A DNA stretch of 64,000 nt from Gammaproteobacteria bacterium (GTDB taxonomy: Bacteria; Pseudomonadota; Gammaproteobacteria; Steroidobacterales; Steroidobacteraceae), in assembly GCA_003132025.1 (NCBI GenBank), contig PKWJ01000009.1:631-64630 (forward strand), in the 5' to 3' direction. Shown here piece after piece: positions 18,512-30,385 of the stretch (positions are counted from its first letter, which is position 1; every line of letters starts with the position of its first letter). Below the pieces are notes generated by a model, which was not told the DNA's origin, ran no database searches, and saw only the letters and a list, made by a program, of their open reading frames with translations. Made by a program: the position numbers and the translations under genes.

Positions 18512-19729
18512 ATGCCGGCTCTTCCTGACACTGACGACTCTGACTCCGACCTGCGTACTCGCCTCCAACGGCGGCGCTGGCTGTGGATCGGGGCGATCGC
18601 CCTGGTGCTGATTATCGGCGGCCTGTGGCTGTGGCACCGACACGAGGCCGCTGTGGCCGCCGCCGCCGCCGCGAAGCGCGCCGCCGTCGGGGTCACGATC
18701 ACCACGGCGACCGCCAGGAAAGGCGACATCGGCATCTACCTGGAGGCTATCGGGACCGTCACGCCGGTCTATACCGCATCGATCGCCAGCCAGGTCAATG
18801 GTGTGGTGACCGGGGTGCTGTTCAAGGAGGGTCAGCAGGTACGCAAGGGCGATGCGCTGATCGACATCGATCCGCGCCCCTATCAGGCGACGCTGCTGCA
18901 GGCACAGGGCGCCCTGGAGCGCGACCAGAACGTACTTGCGCAGGCGCAGATGGATCTGGAGCGCTACCGCAATGCCCTGGCAAAGAATGCCGTTGCATCG
19001 CAGACCGTCGACGATCAGGAAAAGCTGGTGCTGCAGGACCAGGGCACCGTCAAGAACGATCAAGGCAGCGTTCAGTACGACCAGGTGCAGCTGGAATACT
19101 GCCATATCATCGCTCCAATCAGCGGCCAGGTCGGATTGCGGCTGGTCGATCCGGGCAATGTGGTGCAGTCCAGTGGCGCCGCCACGCTCGCGGTGATCAC
19201 CCAGATGCAGCCGATCACCGTGATCTTCACGTTGTCGGAAGACTCCCTGGGCCCGGTCTTGGCCCGCCTGCGGCAACAGGCCCAGCTCAGTGTCGACGTG
19301 TTCGACCGCAGTGCGCAGAAGAAGATCGCCAGCGGGGAGCTGCTGGCGCTCGATAATCAGATCGACACCACCACCGGAACGGTAAAGGTGCGGGCGCAGT
19401 TCGACAACAAGGACAATGCGCTGTACCCGAATCAGTTCGTCAACACCCGCCTGCTGGTCAATACCCTGCAGGGCGTCACGCTGATTCCGGCGGCCGCCGT
19501 GCAGCAGAACGGCTCGGCATCGTTCGTCTACGTGATCCAGAACAATATCGCCGCGCTGCGCACCATCAAGACCGGCGTGACCGACGGCGGGGTGACGCAG
19601 GTCGACGGCATCCAGCCAGGCGATGTGGTCGCGACCAGCGGCTTCGACAAGTTGCAGGACAAGGCCAAGGTGGCGATCACCACGACCCCACCCGCACCTG
19701 CCACCACGAGCGGGACGCAGGCGCCATGA
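18512..19729 (+). CDS. mdtA: RND efflux periplasmic adaptor (MdtA-like)
   Basis: Adaptor/HlyD-like region IASQVNGVVTGVLFKEGQQVRKGDALIDIDPRPYQ. Confidence 0.9.
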   Translation: MPALPDTDDSDSDLRTRLQRRRWLWIGAIALVLIIGGLWLWHRHEAAVAAAAAAKRAAVGVTITTATARKGDIGIYLEAIGTVTPVYTASIASQVNGVVTGVLFKEGQQVRKGDALIDIDPRPYQATLLQAQGALERDQNVLAQAQMDLERYRNALAKNAVASQTVDDQEKLVLQDQGTVKNDQGSVQYDQVQLEYCHIIAPISGQVGLRLVDPGNVVQSSGAATLAVITQMQPITVIFTLSEDSLGPVLARLRQQAQLSVDVFDRSAQKKIASGELLALDNQIDTTTGTVKVRAQFDNKDNALYPNQFVNTRLLVNTLQGVTLIPAAAVQQNGSASFVYVIQNNIAALRTIKTGVTDGGVTQVDGIQPGDVVATSGFDKLQDKAKVAITTTPPAPATTSGTQAP

Positions 19730-19765
19730 ATCCGGCGCCGGGGTCAGGCTAGCGCTTCGCACGCC

Positions 19766-22700
19766 GTGAATCCGTCGCGCCAATTCATCCTGCGGCCGGT
19801 GGCCACCTCGCTGCTGATGGCGGCGATCTTTCTGGTTGGCGCGGTCGGCTACACGCAGCTGCCGGTGTCGGCACTGCCACAGGTGGACTACCCGACCATC
19901 CAGGTCGTGACGTTCTATCCCGGCGCCAGTCCCGATGTGGTGGCCACCACGGTGACCGCGCCACTGGAGCGTCAGTTCGGCCAGATCCAGGGCTTAAGCC
20001 AGATGACCTCCACCAGCTCCGGCGGCACCTCGGTGATCGTGCTGCAGTTTAACCTGACGCTGAACATCGACGTCGCCGAACAGGAGGTGCAGGCGGCGAT
20101 CAACGCATCGCAGAGCCTGTTGCCGTCCAATCTGCCCACGCCCCCGGTCTACAGCAAGACCAATCCGGCCGATGCACCGGTGCTGACGCTGGCGGTCACC
20201 TCCAGCTCGGTCCCGCTGTCGCAGGTCGAGGACATGGTGGACACGCGCCTGGCGCCGAAGATCTCACAGCTCAGCGGCGTCGGCCTGGTCACCATCAGCG
20301 GCGGCCAGAAACCGGCGGTGCGCATCCAGGCCAATCCGTCGGCGCTGTCCTCCTACGGCATCAACCTGGAGGATCTGCGCACCGCGCTGACGCAGGCCAG
20401 CGTGAACGCCGCCAAGGGTAACTTCGACGGACCGCGCCAGGACTACCAGATCGATGCCAATGACCAGCTGGTCACCAGCAATGACTACCGCAGCGTCGTC
20501 GTGGCCTATCGCAACGGTGCACCGGTGATGCTGACCGACGTCGCCAGGGTCATCGATGGAATCGAGAACACCAGCCAGGCCGCCTGGATGAACCAGACCC
20601 CCGCGGTCATCGTGAATGTGCAGCGCCAGTCGGGCGCCAACACCATCAGCGTCGTCAGGAGCATCAAGCAGTTGTTGCCGCAGCTGCAGGTCAACCTGCC
20701 CAAGGGCGTGCAGGTCACCACGCTCACCGATCTGACTACCGGAATCAAATCCTCGATTTCCGACGTCGAGTTCGAACTGCTGTTGGCGATCGCCCTGGTG
20801 GTGCTGGTGATCTTCGTGTTCCTGCGCAGCGTCAGCGCCACGATCATTCCCAGCGTCGCCGTACCGCTGTCGCTGATCGGCACGCTGGCGGTGATGTACG
20901 CATTCGGCTACAGCCTCGACAACCTGTCGCTGATGGCGCTGACCATCGCCACCGGCTTCGTCGTCGACGATGCGATCGTGATGATCGAGAACATCTCGCG
21001 CTACATCGAGAACGGCGACAAGCCACTCGAGGCGGCGCTCAAGGGTGCGGAGCAGATCGGCTTTACCATCATGTCGCTCACGGTCGCTCTGATCGCGGTA
21101 CTGATCCCGCTGCTGTTCATGGGCGATGTCGTCGGCCGCCTGTTCCGCGAGTTCGCGGTCACGCTCGCCGTCACCATCGGATTTTCGGCCATAGTCTCGT
21201 TGACACTCACGCCGATGATGGCGGCGCGCATCCTGCGCCACAGGGATGAGGCGCATCAGGGTCGGCTGTTTCGCGCCTCGGAACGCATGTTCAACAATGT
21301 GATTGCATTCTATGGCCGCACGCTCAAACGCGTACTCGAATTCCAGACCCTCACGCTGCTGGTGGCGGTGGCGACGCTTATGCTTACGATATTCCTCTAC
21401 ATCATCATCCCCAAGGGCTTCTTCCCGGTGCAGGACACCGGCGTCATCCAGGGCATCTCGCAGGCGCCGCCAACCATCAGTTCGAGCGCGATGGCGGCTA
21501 AGCAGCAGCAGCTGGCCCGCGTGGTACTGGCCGACCCCGCAGTCGCCAGTCTGTCGTCATTCATTGGCGCCGATGGCACCAACACCACCACCAACAGCGG
21601 CCGCATGTCGATCAATCTCAAGCCGCTGGGTCAGCGTGGCATCAGCGCCAGCGGCGTCATCCGCCGGTTGCAGCAGCAGTTGCAGCAGGTCCAGGGCATA
21701 CAGCTGTTCATGGAGCCGGTACAGAACATCACGGTGGACGATCGGGTCAGCCGCTCGCAGTACCAGTACAGCCTCGAGGACCCCGATATCAATGAACTGA
21801 GCGACTGGACGCACCGCTTCGTCGCGCGGTTGCGCCAGTTGCCGCAGCTGGAGAACGTCGCCACCGATGAGCAGCCCGGCGGGCTGGCGGTATACCTGCG
21901 GGTTGATCGCGTCACCGCGTCGCGGCTCGGCATCGCCCCGGCAACCATCGACAACACGCTGTATGACGCCTTTGGCCAGCGCCAGATCAGCACCATGTAC
22001 ACCCAGATCAATCAATACCACGTGATTCTCGAGAGCGATCCGAGGTTCCAGCAGGATCCGGACATGCTCGATCATCTGTACATCCAGGCCAACGCTTCTT
22101 CCGGCACCAGCGGCGCTGCCGCCGCCGCATCGTTTTCAGCGATCGGTTCGTCCTCCGCCGGCTCCAATGCACTCACCGGCTCGGCGCTATATACCCCGTC
22201 GGCAAATGTGCTCAGCGCGCCGGCGAACGTGCTGGCGGCGCGCAGCGTCACGTCGATCTCCAACCAGGGCGCCGGCTCGGCCGGCGCCACCAGTTCCACC
22301 CCGAGCAGCGCGGTACCGCTGAGCGCGTTCGCCCATTTTCAGAAAACCACCGAGCCGCTCACGATCGCGCACCAGGGCCAGTTCCCGGCCATCACGGTGT
22401 CCTTCGACCTGTCGCCCAGCGGCTCGCTGGGCAGCGCCATCAAGGCGGTCAACCATGTCCAGCAGGACCTGCACATGCCGGCCAGCGTGCAAGCCGGCTT
22501 TCAGGGCACGGCACAATCATTCACCGCCTCACTGTCGAACGAGCCATTGCTGATTCTCGCCGCGCTGGTCGCGGTCTATATCGTGCTCGGCGTTTTGTAC
22601 GAGAGTTTCATCCACCCGGTGACCATCCTGTCGACGCTACCGTCGGCGGGCGTGGGCGCGCTGCTGGCGCTGATCCTGTTCGGCCAGGGCCTCAATGTGG

Positions 22701-23110
22701 TGGGACTGATCGGCATCATCCTTCTGATCGGCATCGTGACCAAGAACGGCATCATGATGGTGGACTTCGCGCTCGAATCCGAGCGCAAGCGCGGCAAGAG
22801 TTCGACCGACGCCATCTACGAGGCCTGTCTGCTGCGCTTTCGCCCGATCCTGATGACCACGATGGCCGCGATGCTGGCCGGCCTGCCGCTGGCCCTGGGT
22901 ACCGGCATCGGCTCGGAACTGCGCAAGCCGCTGGGCATTGCCATGGTCGGTGGACTGCTGCTCAGCCAGGCGCTCACGCTCTACACCACGCCAGTCATCT
23001 ACATCTTCTTCGACCGGCTGTCACAGCGCTTCGCGCCAAAATCGGCTGCACCGACCGGCGATAGCGACCCGCCAGCTCCGGCACCTCAGGCACCTGCGGC
23101 ACCAGCATGA
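19766..23110 (+). CDS. mdtB: RND efflux permease (MdtB-like)
   Basis: [43 protein letters not shown]; start GTG. Confidence 0.92.
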   Translation: MNPSRQFILRPVATSLLMAAIFLVGAVGYTQLPVSALPQVDYPTIQVVTFYPGASPDVVATTVTAPLERQFGQIQGLSQMTSTSSGGTSVIVLQFNLTLNIDVAEQEVQAAINASQSLLPSNLPTPPVYSKTNPADAPVLTLAVTSSSVPLSQVEDMVDTRLAPKISQLSGVGLVTISGGQKPAVRIQANPSALSSYGINLEDLRTALTQASVNAAKGNFDGPRQDYQIDANDQLVTSNDYRSVVVAYRNGAPVMLTDVARVIDGIENTSQAAWMNQTPAVIVNVQRQSGANTISVVRSIKQLLPQLQVNLPKGVQVTTLTDLTTGIKSSISDVEFELLLAIALVVLVIFVFLRSVSATIIPSVAVPLSLIGTLAVMYAFGYSLDNLSLMALTIATGFVVDDAIVMIENISRYIENGDKPLEAALKGAEQIGFTIMSLTVALIAVLIPLLFMGDVVGRLFREFAVTLAVTIGFSAIVSLTLTPMMAARILRHRDEAHQGRLFRASERMFNNVIAFYGRTLKRVLEFQTLTLLVAVATLMLTIFLYIIIPKGFFPVQDTGVIQGISQAPPTISSSAMAAKQQQLARVVLADPAVASLSSFIGADGTNTTTNSGRMSINLKPLGQRGISASGVIRRLQQQLQQVQGIQLFMEPVQNITVDDRVSRSQYQYSLEDPDINELSDWTHRFVARLRQLPQLENVATDEQPGGLAVYLRVDRVTASRLGIAPATIDNTLYDAFGQRQISTMYTQINQYHVILESDPRFQQDPDMLDHLYIQANASSGTSGAAAAASFSAIGSSSAGSNALTGSALYTPSANVLSAPANVLAARSVTSISNQGAGSAGATSSTPSSAVPLSAFAHFQKTTEPLTIAHQGQFPAITVSFDLSPSGSLGSAIKAVNHVQQDLHMPASVQAGFQGTAQSFTASLSNEPLLILAALVAVYIVLGVLYESFIHPVTILSTLPSAGVGALLALILFGQGLNVVGLIGIILLIGIVTKNGIMMVDFALESERKRGKSSTDAIYEACLLRFRPILMTTMAAMLAGLPLALGTGIGSELRKPLGIAMVGGLLLSQALTLYTTPVIYIFFDRLSQRFAPKSAAPTGDSDPPAPAPQAPAAPA

Positions 23111-26100
23111 ACATCTCGGCGCCTTTCATCCATCGGCCGGTGGCCACGACGCTGATTACGGCGGCGGTCGCGCTCGCCGGTGCGCTCGCCTTCAGCGTGC
23201 TGCCGGTGTCGCCGCTGCCGCAGGTGGACTTTCCCACCATCGCGGTCGGCGCCAGCCTGCCCGGCGGCAGCGCCGACATCATGGCCTCCTCGGTGGCAAC
23301 GCCCCTGGAGCGCCAGTTCGGCCATATCGCCGGGGTGACGGAGATGACCTCGGCGAGTTCGCTCGGCACCACGTCCATCACCATTCAGTTCGATCTGAGC
23401 CGCGACATCGATGGCGCGGCGCGCGATGTGGAAGCCGCGATCAATGCTGCGCGCGCCTACCTGCCGGCCAACCTGCCCTCCAATCCGACCTATCGCAAGG
23501 TCAATCCGGCCGACTCCCCGATCATGATCATCGGCCTGACATCGGACAAATACACTCCGGGCCAGCTGTATGATCAGGCCTCCACGGTCATGCAGCAGAA
23601 GTTGTCGCAGATCTCCGGCGTCGGGCAGGTCAACGTCGGCGGCGGCGCACTGCCCTCGGTACGGGTGGATGTGAACCCGACGCAACTGGCCAGCTACGGC
23701 CTGACGCTGGCCCAGGTGCAGGCGGCGCTGAGCCGGCAGAACAGCGATCTTGCCAAGGGCCAGCTGTCCGACGGCACCACCACCGCCGATATCCTCGCCA
23801 ACGACCAGATCTCGCGGGCGGTGGATTACCAGCCGCTGGTGATCGGCTACAACAATGGCAGCGCGGTGCGCCTGTCCGACATCGCGCAGGTCACCGACTC
23901 GGTGCAAAACGTGCGCGCCGCCGGCTATCTGAACGGCAAGCGCGCCGTGATGCTGATCATCTTCCGCCAGCCGGGCGCCAACATCATCCAGACCGTGGAC
24001 GCGATCCGGGCACAACTGCCCTACATCAAGGCGTCCATTCCGTTCGGCACCGATACCACCATCGTTCTGGATCGCACCACGACCATCCGCGCCTCGGTCA
24101 GCGACGTCGAGCGCACGCTCATGATCTCCATGTGCCTGGTGATCGCGGTGGTATTCATCTTCCTGCGCAACGGCCGGGTAACGTTGATTCCCGCGGTCGC
24201 GATGCCGGTGTCCCTGATCGGCACCTTCTCGGTGATGTACCTGTTCGGCTACAGCATCGACAACCTGTCGCTGATGGCGATTACCATCGCCACCGGATTC
24301 GTGGTCGATGACGCCATCGTGGTGATGGAAAACGTCTCGCGCCATCTGGAACAGGGCATGAAGCCGGTCGCGGCGGCGCTCAAGGGCGCCCAGGAGATCG
24401 GTTTTACGGTGCTGACCATCAGCATCTCGCTGGTGGCGGTCTTCATTCCGCTGCTGTTCATGGGCGGCATCGTCGGGCGGCTGTTTCGCGAGTTCGCCGT
24501 GACGCTGTCCACCGCCATCATGGTGTCGATGCTGGTGTCGCTGACCACAACGCCGATGATGTGCGCCCTACTGCTCAAAAATGAGCGTGAGCAGAAGCAC
24601 GGCCGCATCTATCAGGCCAACGAGCGCGCCTTCGACTGGGTGCTGTCGAGATATCGGCGCAGCCTGCACTGGGTGCTGGATCACCCAGCGCTGACGCTCA
24701 CGGTGCTGTTCCTGACCATCGCCTTGAACGTGCTGCTCATCATTATCATACCGAAGGGCTTCTTCCCGCAGCAGGACACCGGCGCCATCACCGGCGGCAT
24801 GCAGGGACCGCAGGACGCCTCGTTTCCGGCCATGAACGATTCGATTCAGCAGATCGTCGGGGTGATCAGGAAAGATCCGGCGGTCGCCAATGTGATCGCG
24901 TTCACCGGCGGCGGCGGTGCCACCAACACCGGCTTTATCTACATCGCGCTCAAACCGCTGGCGCAACGCAAGGTCAACGCTGCCCAGGTGATCGGCCGCC
25001 TGCGCCCGCAGCTGAACCGCCTGCCGGCGGCGGCCGCGTTTTTGCAGGCGGCGCAGGATCTGCGCATCGGGGGCCGCTCCGGCAATGCGATGTATCAGTA
25101 CACCCTGCAGGCCGACAACTCGCAGGACCTGTTCAAGTGGGGGCCGATCCTGCTGCGCGAGATGAAGCGCCTGCCGGGGCTGCAGGACGTGAGCTCGGAT
25201 CAGCAGAACGGCGGCCTTGATCAGATGTTGACCTATGATCGGCTCAACGCCGCCAAACTCGGCCTGACGGTCCAGGCGCTGGATTCCAGCCTCTACAACG
25301 CTTTCGGCCAATCGGAGGTCTCGGTCATCTATACCCAGTTGAACTACTACTACGTGGTGCTGGAAGTCGCGCCACAGTACTGGCAGAGCCCTGAAGGGTT
25401 AAAGGATATCTACCTGCAATCGGCCGCCGGAAACAGCATTCCGCTGCTCGCCGTGGCGCAGCCGCATACCACCACAACGGCGCTCGCGGTCAACCACACC
25501 GGCCTGTTTCCCTCGGTGACCACATCGTTCAATCTGGCGCCGAATGTCTCCTTGAGCGACGCCACACTGCGCATCAATCAGATGCAACAGCGCATGGGCA
25601 CACCCTCGACCATTCATGGATTCTTTGCCGGCACGCTGCTGGCATACCAGCAATCACTCAGCACCGAGCCGATACTGGTGCTGGCGGCGCTACTGTCGGT
25701 CTACATCGTTCTGGGAGTTTTGTACGAAAGCCTGGTGCATCCGCTGACCATCATCTCCAGCCTGCCGCCAGCCAGCGTGGGCGCGATGCTGGCGATGATG
25801 CTGTTCGGGCAGGACCTGAACGTCATTTCGATCATCGGTATCGTGCTGCTGATCGGCATCGTGAAGAAGAACGCCATCATGATGATCGACTTCGCGCTGC
25901 AGGGGGAGCGCCAGGAACACAAGAGCACCGTTGATGCGATCTTCGATGCCTGCATGCTGCGTTTTCGCCCGATCCTGATGACCACGATGGCGGCGCTGTT
26001 TGGTGCGGTGCCGCTGGCGTTCGGTACCGGAACCGGCTCGGAGTTGCGGCGGCCGCTGGGCATCGCGATCATCGGCGGACTGATTGTCAGCCAGATGCTG

Positions 26101-26235
26101 ACGCTCTACACCACGCCGGTGGTGTACCTGTATATGGATCGCTTCAGCCTGTGGTGGGCGCGGCGGCACCGCGGCGGAAACGATGGCGCGGTGCGCGGCG
26201 CGGTCCCCGGTCCGCTGCAGCCGGTCGGCGATTGA
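23107..26235 (+). CDS. mdtC: RND efflux permease (MdtC-like)
   Basis: [47 protein letters not shown] overlap with preceding gene. Confidence 0.92.
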   Translation: MNISAPFIHRPVATTLITAAVALAGALAFSVLPVSPLPQVDFPTIAVGASLPGGSADIMASSVATPLERQFGHIAGVTEMTSASSLGTTSITIQFDLSRDIDGAARDVEAAINAARAYLPANLPSNPTYRKVNPADSPIMIIGLTSDKYTPGQLYDQASTVMQQKLSQISGVGQVNVGGGALPSVRVDVNPTQLASYGLTLAQVQAALSRQNSDLAKGQLSDGTTTADILANDQISRAVDYQPLVIGYNNGSAVRLSDIAQVTDSVQNVRAAGYLNGKRAVMLIIFRQPGANIIQTVDAIRAQLPYIKASIPFGTDTTIVLDRTTTIRASVSDVERTLMISMCLVIAVVFIFLRNGRVTLIPAVAMPVSLIGTFSVMYLFGYSIDNLSLMAITIATGFVVDDAIVVMENVSRHLEQGMKPVAAALKGAQEIGFTVLTISISLVAVFIPLLFMGGIVGRLFREFAVTLSTAIMVSMLVSLTTTPMMCALLLKNEREQKHGRIYQANERAFDWVLSRYRRSLHWVLDHPALTLTVLFLTIALNVLLIIIIPKGFFPQQDTGAITGGMQGPQDASFPAMNDSIQQIVGVIRKDPAVANVIAFTGGGGATNTGFIYIALKPLAQRKVNAAQVIGRLRPQLNRLPAAAAFLQAAQDLRIGGRSGNAMYQYTLQADNSQDLFKWGPILLREMKRLPGLQDVSSDQQNGGLDQMLTYDRLNAAKLGLTVQALDSSLYNAFGQSEVSVIYTQLNYYYVVLEVAPQYWQSPEGLKDIYLQSAAGNSIPLLAVAQPHTTTTALAVNHTGLFPSVTTSFNLAPNVSLSDATLRINQMQQRMGTPSTIHGFFAGTLLAYQQSLSTEPILVLAALLSVYIVLGVLYESLVHPLTIISSLPPASVGAMLAMMLFGQDLNVISIIGIVLLIGIVKKNAIMMIDFALQGERQEHKSTVDAIFDACMLRFRPILMTTMAALFGAVPLAFGTGTGSELRRPLGIAIIGGLIVSQMLTLYTTPVVYLYMDRFSLWWARRHRGGNDGAVRGAVPGPLQPVGD

Positions 26236-26250
26236 CACGGAGTACTGCCT

Positions 26251-27798
26251 ATGCGCCCATCAATCCGCGAATCCACGGCCCGGCTGCTGCTGCTCACGCT
26301 GCTGACCGGCTGTACCGTGGGACCGAAGTATGATCGCCCGTCCGCGCCCACGGCTCCGAGCTACAAGGAGCTGACCGCGGCTGATGACACTGACGCGGCA
26401 GGCTGGAAACCGGCGCAGCCCAATGACGCCGCGATTCGCGGCGACTGGTGGCAGCTGTTCAATGACCCACAGTTGAGCGCGCTGGAACAGCAGGTCAACG
26501 TCTCGAACCAGAATATCGCGGCCTCGTTTGCCGCCTTCCTGGAGGCCCGGACACTGGTCAGGGAGGCGCGCGCGCAGTATTACCCGACCCTCACGACCAC
26601 TCCGAGCGTCACCCGCGGCCGCCAACCGGTCGCAAAGGCGGCTCACGGCGCCACCGTCGTGACCGGCACTACTGGTACTACCGGTACTACCGGCACCTCG
26701 GCGATTTCACCCGACGGCCTGTATACCGACTTTTCGCTGCCGTTCGACGCTTCCTGGACGCCCGATCTGTGGGGTCGCGTGCGCAACACGGTCAAGGGGA
26801 ACGTCGCGGCCGCCCAGGCCAGCGCCGCCGACCTGCAGAACACGCGCCTGACCGCGCAGGCGGAAGTCGCCGTCGACTACTATGAACTGCGCAGCCAGGA
26901 TGCGCTGAAGCAATTGCTCGATGCGACCGTGGTGGCCTATCAGAAATCGCTCGAGCTGACGCAGGCGCTGTACGAGACCGGAATCGACGACGATGAAGCC
27001 GTGGCGCAAGCCGAGGTCCAGCTGCAAACCACTCAGGCCCAGGCCACAAACCTCGGTATCGCGCGCGCGCAGTACGAACATGCGATCGCGCTGCTGGTCG
27101 GCCAGCCGGCGTCAACTTTCTCGATTGCGGTCGCGCCCGAGCCCCCGCAGGTGGATCTGCCGGGCATTCCGGTCGGCGTGCCATCGCAGCTGCTCGAGCG
27201 ACGGCCCGATGTTGCCGCCAGCGAACGGCTCATGGCCCAGGCCAACGCGCAGATCGGGGTCGCGACCAGCGCCTATTACCCGACCCTGACCTTGAGCGCC
27301 ACGGCCGGATTTGAAAGCAATTCGCTCAGCAACTGGCTCACCTGGCCCAATCGTTTCTGGTCGGTCGGCCCGTCGCTGGCGGAGACCCTGTTCGACGCCG
27401 GGCTGCGCGGTGCGACCGTACAGCAATATCAGGCGGCCTACGATCAGACCGTGGCCAGCTACCGGGAGACCGTATTGACGGCGTTTCAACAGGTGGAAGA
27501 CAACCTGGCCGCGCTGCGCATCCTGGCGCAGGAAATCAAGCAACAGGACACGGCGGTTGCATCGGCCGAGCGGCTGCTGGCGATCGCCACCGACCGTTAC
27601 CAACTCGGGCTCGATCCTTACCTGGACGTGATCACCGCCCAGACCGCGCTGCTGAGCGCTCGCCAGACCGCGGTGACGCTGCGCATGCAGCAGTTGACGA
27701 GCGGGGTACAGCTGATCGAGGCGCTCGGCGGCGGCTGGGATGTCTCGCAGCTGCCGACGTCGAAGGACGTCGCATCGCGATCGACCCCCGCACCGTAG
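26251..27798 (+). CDS. NodT/OprM-family outer membrane efflux lipoprotein
   Basis: LLTGCTVGPKYDRP lipobox; VPSQLLERRPDVAASERLMAQANAQIGVA. Confidence 0.92.
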   Translation: MRPSIRESTARLLLLTLLTGCTVGPKYDRPSAPTAPSYKELTAADDTDAAGWKPAQPNDAAIRGDWWQLFNDPQLSALEQQVNVSNQNIAASFAAFLEARTLVREARAQYYPTLTTTPSVTRGRQPVAKAAHGATVVTGTTGTTGTTGTSAISPDGLYTDFSLPFDASWTPDLWGRVRNTVKGNVAAAQASAADLQNTRLTAQAEVAVDYYELRSQDALKQLLDATVVAYQKSLELTQALYETGIDDDEAVAQAEVQLQTTQAQATNLGIARAQYEHAIALLVGQPASTFSIAVAPEPPQVDLPGIPVGVPSQLLERRPDVAASERLMAQANAQIGVATSAYYPTLTLSATAGFESNSLSNWLTWPNRFWSVGPSLAETLFDAGLRGATVQQYQAAYDQTVASYRETVLTAFQQVEDNLAALRILAQEIKQQDTAVASAERLLAIATDRYQLGLDPYLDVITAQTALLSARQTAVTLRMQQLTSGVQLIEALGGGWDVSQLPTSKDVASRSTPAP

Positions 27799-27813
27799 GG
27801 CTCGAACGCGCTG

Positions 27814-28296
27814 CTAGAAGCTCCAGCCCGGATTCGCCCAGGAGCCGCGCCAGTGGCTGCCGCCGGCATCGCGACGCTCAAGCTCCGAACCCATCGTCAA
27901 CCGGTTCAGGGAGGTACTGTTGGCATCGGCTCCGAACAGCGAATAGGTACGCTGGCGCAAGGGCCCGATGATCGGACCGGACGTCACCGCCTGCCACGCA
28001 TCCACATCGTAAAGATAGTAACCCGCCTGGCCGAAGACCTGGATCGGATCGCGCACTGTCACCCCATCGCTGGCGCCGTCGCCAGGGTCCGCCTGCAGCT
28101 TGTAGAGGTCGTAGGAGTCGGCGGCTTTGGAGCTGTCGGAGGGAAGGCGACCGAAGTCGCGATAGGCGGCGTTCCGGTTCGGTTGCGTTGCGGCATCAAA
28201 TGCCATGAATGGCTGCCACGCGTCGTCGGCCCCGGATGCCAGCACTGAGGCCATCAACAGCGATACTGCGACCGCTGACCCAATCAGATGTCTCAT
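27814..28296 (-). CDS. Hypothetical secreted protein
   Basis: Clean ORF with signal peptide; no recognised family. Confidence 0.5.
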   Translation of the reverse strand: MRHLIGSAVAVSLLMASVLASGADDAWQPFMAFDAATQPNRNAAYRDFGRLPSDSSKAADSYDLYKLQADPGDGASDGVTVRDPIQVFGQAGYYLYDVDAWQAVTSGPIIGPLRQRTYSLFGADANSTSLNRLTMGSELERRDAGGSHWRGSWANPGWSF

Positions 28297-28463
28297 CGGA
28301 TACCACCTTGGAAGTCGGCACGCGGCTTAATGTGCAGCTGCCGGTCGAACACTATCGCACCATCGTTGTGCGCCTGTCTGTGCGTTACCGAACATTAGAA
28401 ATTTAGCGCTCCTATCGCGCTAACCGAGGCTTTATCCGCTTGGATTGGGAGTATTCTTCAGAA

Positions 28464-29630
28464 ATGCTGCACGACTTCCTGACTGCCCAGCGCGCTGAAC
28501 TGATCGAACGCTGTCGATTGAAAGTCGCCGGGCGGCGTGCACCCCAGGCGACCGACGTCGAGCTGGAACATGGCATACCGCTGTTCATCGATCAGCTCAT
28601 CAAGACGCTGAGGGTGGAGCAGACTTCGGACCCGATGCGCAGCCTTAGAGTGTCCGGACCGGCGGGCGGCGGGCAACCGGTCTTGTCCGAGATCGGCGGC
28701 ACGGCAGCGCAGCACGGGCGCGAACTGCTGCAGCACGGTTTTACCGTCGACCAGGTGGTGCACGACTATGGTGACCTGTGTCAGGCAGTCACCGATCTGG
28801 CGCTCGAGTACGGTTCGCCGATTCAGGCGGACGAATTTCGCACCCTCAATCGCTGCCTGGACAATGCGATCGCCGATGCGGTCACCGAATATGCCTACCG
28901 CCACGACGTGATCCTGGCGGAAAAAGGCGTGCGGGCCCTGAACGAGCGGCTCGGCATGCTGGCGCACGAACTGCGTAACCTGATTCAAACCGCATCGCTC
29001 GCGCTGACAGCGATCAGGGCCGGCCAGGTGGGCATGAGCGGCGCCACCGGCGCGCTGCTACACCGCAGCCTGATCGGCCTGCGCACGCTGGTCGATCATT
29101 CGCTGGCCGACGTACGCGTGAGCGCCGGGATGCCGGCGCGACAGCGGGTGATCTCGGTTGCCGAACTGATCGGCGAGGTCAAGATCGCCGCCAGCCTCGA
29201 GGCGCAGGCGCGCCGCTGCCGCTTCACGGTGCCGGTGGTCGATCCGGGACTGGCGCTGGATGCCGATCGGGAAGCGCTGATCTCGGCCGTCGGCAACCTG
29301 CTCCAGAACGCGTTCAAGTTCACGCGCGAGCACACCGAAGTTACATTGAGCGCTTATGCGGCCGCCGATCGCATCCTGATCGAGGTCGAGGACAGCTGCG
29401 GCGGCCTTCCGCCCGGCGACTTTGAGAAAATGTTCATGCCGTTCACGCAGGGTGCGTCCGACCGCTCCGGACTGGGGCTTGGGTTGTCGATCTGCCGCCG
29501 CAGCGTCGAGGCCAATAACGGCGTGCTGCGCGTACGCGATATACCTGGCAGCGGCTGCATCTTCACCATCGACCTGCCGCGGCACTCACTGCCCGAGCAT
29601 ACCGAGGCGCCGGTCGCGGTAGAGGCTTAA
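28464..29630 (+). CDS. Sensor histidine kinase with RsbRD-like N-terminal region
   Basis: LHDFLTAQRAELIERCRLKV; LAHELRNLIQTASLAL H-box; GLGLGLSICRRSVEANNG. Confidence 0.85.
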   Translation: MLHDFLTAQRAELIERCRLKVAGRRAPQATDVELEHGIPLFIDQLIKTLRVEQTSDPMRSLRVSGPAGGGQPVLSEIGGTAAQHGRELLQHGFTVDQVVHDYGDLCQAVTDLALEYGSPIQADEFRTLNRCLDNAIADAVTEYAYRHDVILAEKGVRALNERLGMLAHELRNLIQTASLALTAIRAGQVGMSGATGALLHRSLIGLRTLVDHSLADVRVSAGMPARQRVISVAELIGEVKIAASLEAQARRCRFTVPVVDPGLALDADREALISAVGNLLQNAFKFTREHTEVTLSAYAAADRILIEVEDSCGGLPPGDFEKMFMPFTQGASDRSGLGLGLSICRRSVEANNGVLRVRDIPGSGCIFTIDLPRHSLPEHTEAPVAVEA

Positions 29631-30385
29631 AGCGGCGGCGGCCTGCCGGGACGCCACAGCGCCGCACCGCCGTCGATGCCGGCATCGTTGGACACCAGGG
29701 TCGCATTGGCAGGCAGGCGCACATTGACCCTGGAGGCGTTGCCGCCGCCGATGAACAGATGATCGTAATTGAGCAGCGCGCGCAGAACATCGATGGTGTG
29801 CGCGACGCGCTTGTTCCAGCGCTTCCTGCCGATGCGCTTGCGCGCCGCGTCCCCTAGATAGTCATTGTAGGTGTCGCCCTTGTGCAGCGGGTGATGCGCC
29901 AATTCAAGATGCGGCATGATCTGGCCATCGCGGAACAGGCCGGTACCCGCACCGGTGCCGAGCGTCAGCACCAGTTCCAGCCCCCGGCCCCGGATCACGG
30001 CCAGGCCCTGCATCTCGGCATCGTTGATGAGCCGCGCGGGTACATCGCCCAGCCGCTGCGACAGCGTGCTTGCGAGCGCAAAGTTGGCCCATTTGCTGTT
30101 GTCCCAATGGGGCGCCGTCAGCACCCTGCCGCCGCGCACCACGCCCGGAAAGCCGATGGCGAGGTGGTTGTAACCGGTCAGCGGCCGCACCAACTGCAGC
30201 AGCGCGCGCACCATGACCTTCGGCGGACACGGATCGGGCGTGTTCAGCTTGAGCCTGCCGGTCAGCATCCTTCCGGTGGCATCAACCACCGCCGCCTTCA
30301 GATAGGAGCCGCCGATGTCCATGCCGAGGACACGCAAGGCCGCTGCAGCCCGCCGCCGCTTGCGGCGGCCGGGCGCGCTGCTCAT
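29627..30385 (-). CDS. ROK-family / polyphosphate-glucokinase-like sugar kinase
   Basis: VLGMDIGGSYLKAAVVDATG; LTLGTGAGTGLF; ATGA overlap with transaldolase. Confidence 0.82.
   Translation of the reverse strand: MSSAPGRRKRRRAAAALRVLGMDIGGSYLKAAVVDATGRMLTGRLKLNTPDPCPPKVMVRALLQLVRPLTGYNHLAIGFPGVVRGGRVLTAPHWDNSKWANFALASTLSQRLGDVPARLINDAEMQGLAVIRGRGLELVLTLGTGAGTGLFRDGQIMPHLELAHHPLHKGDTYNDYLGDAARKRIGRKRWNKRVAHTIDVLRALLNYDHLFIGGGNASRVNVRLPANATLVSNDAGIDGGAALWRPGRPPPL

Noticed and set aside
18371-19783. 470-aa minus-strand ORF opposite mdtA
   Set aside because: Antisense artefact of high GC; Gln/Asp/His-rich with no domain.
23086-24345. Long minus-strand ORF (419 aa) opposite mdtC
   Set aside because: Shadow frame with biased composition, no recognisable domain; the plus strand carries a full RND permease.
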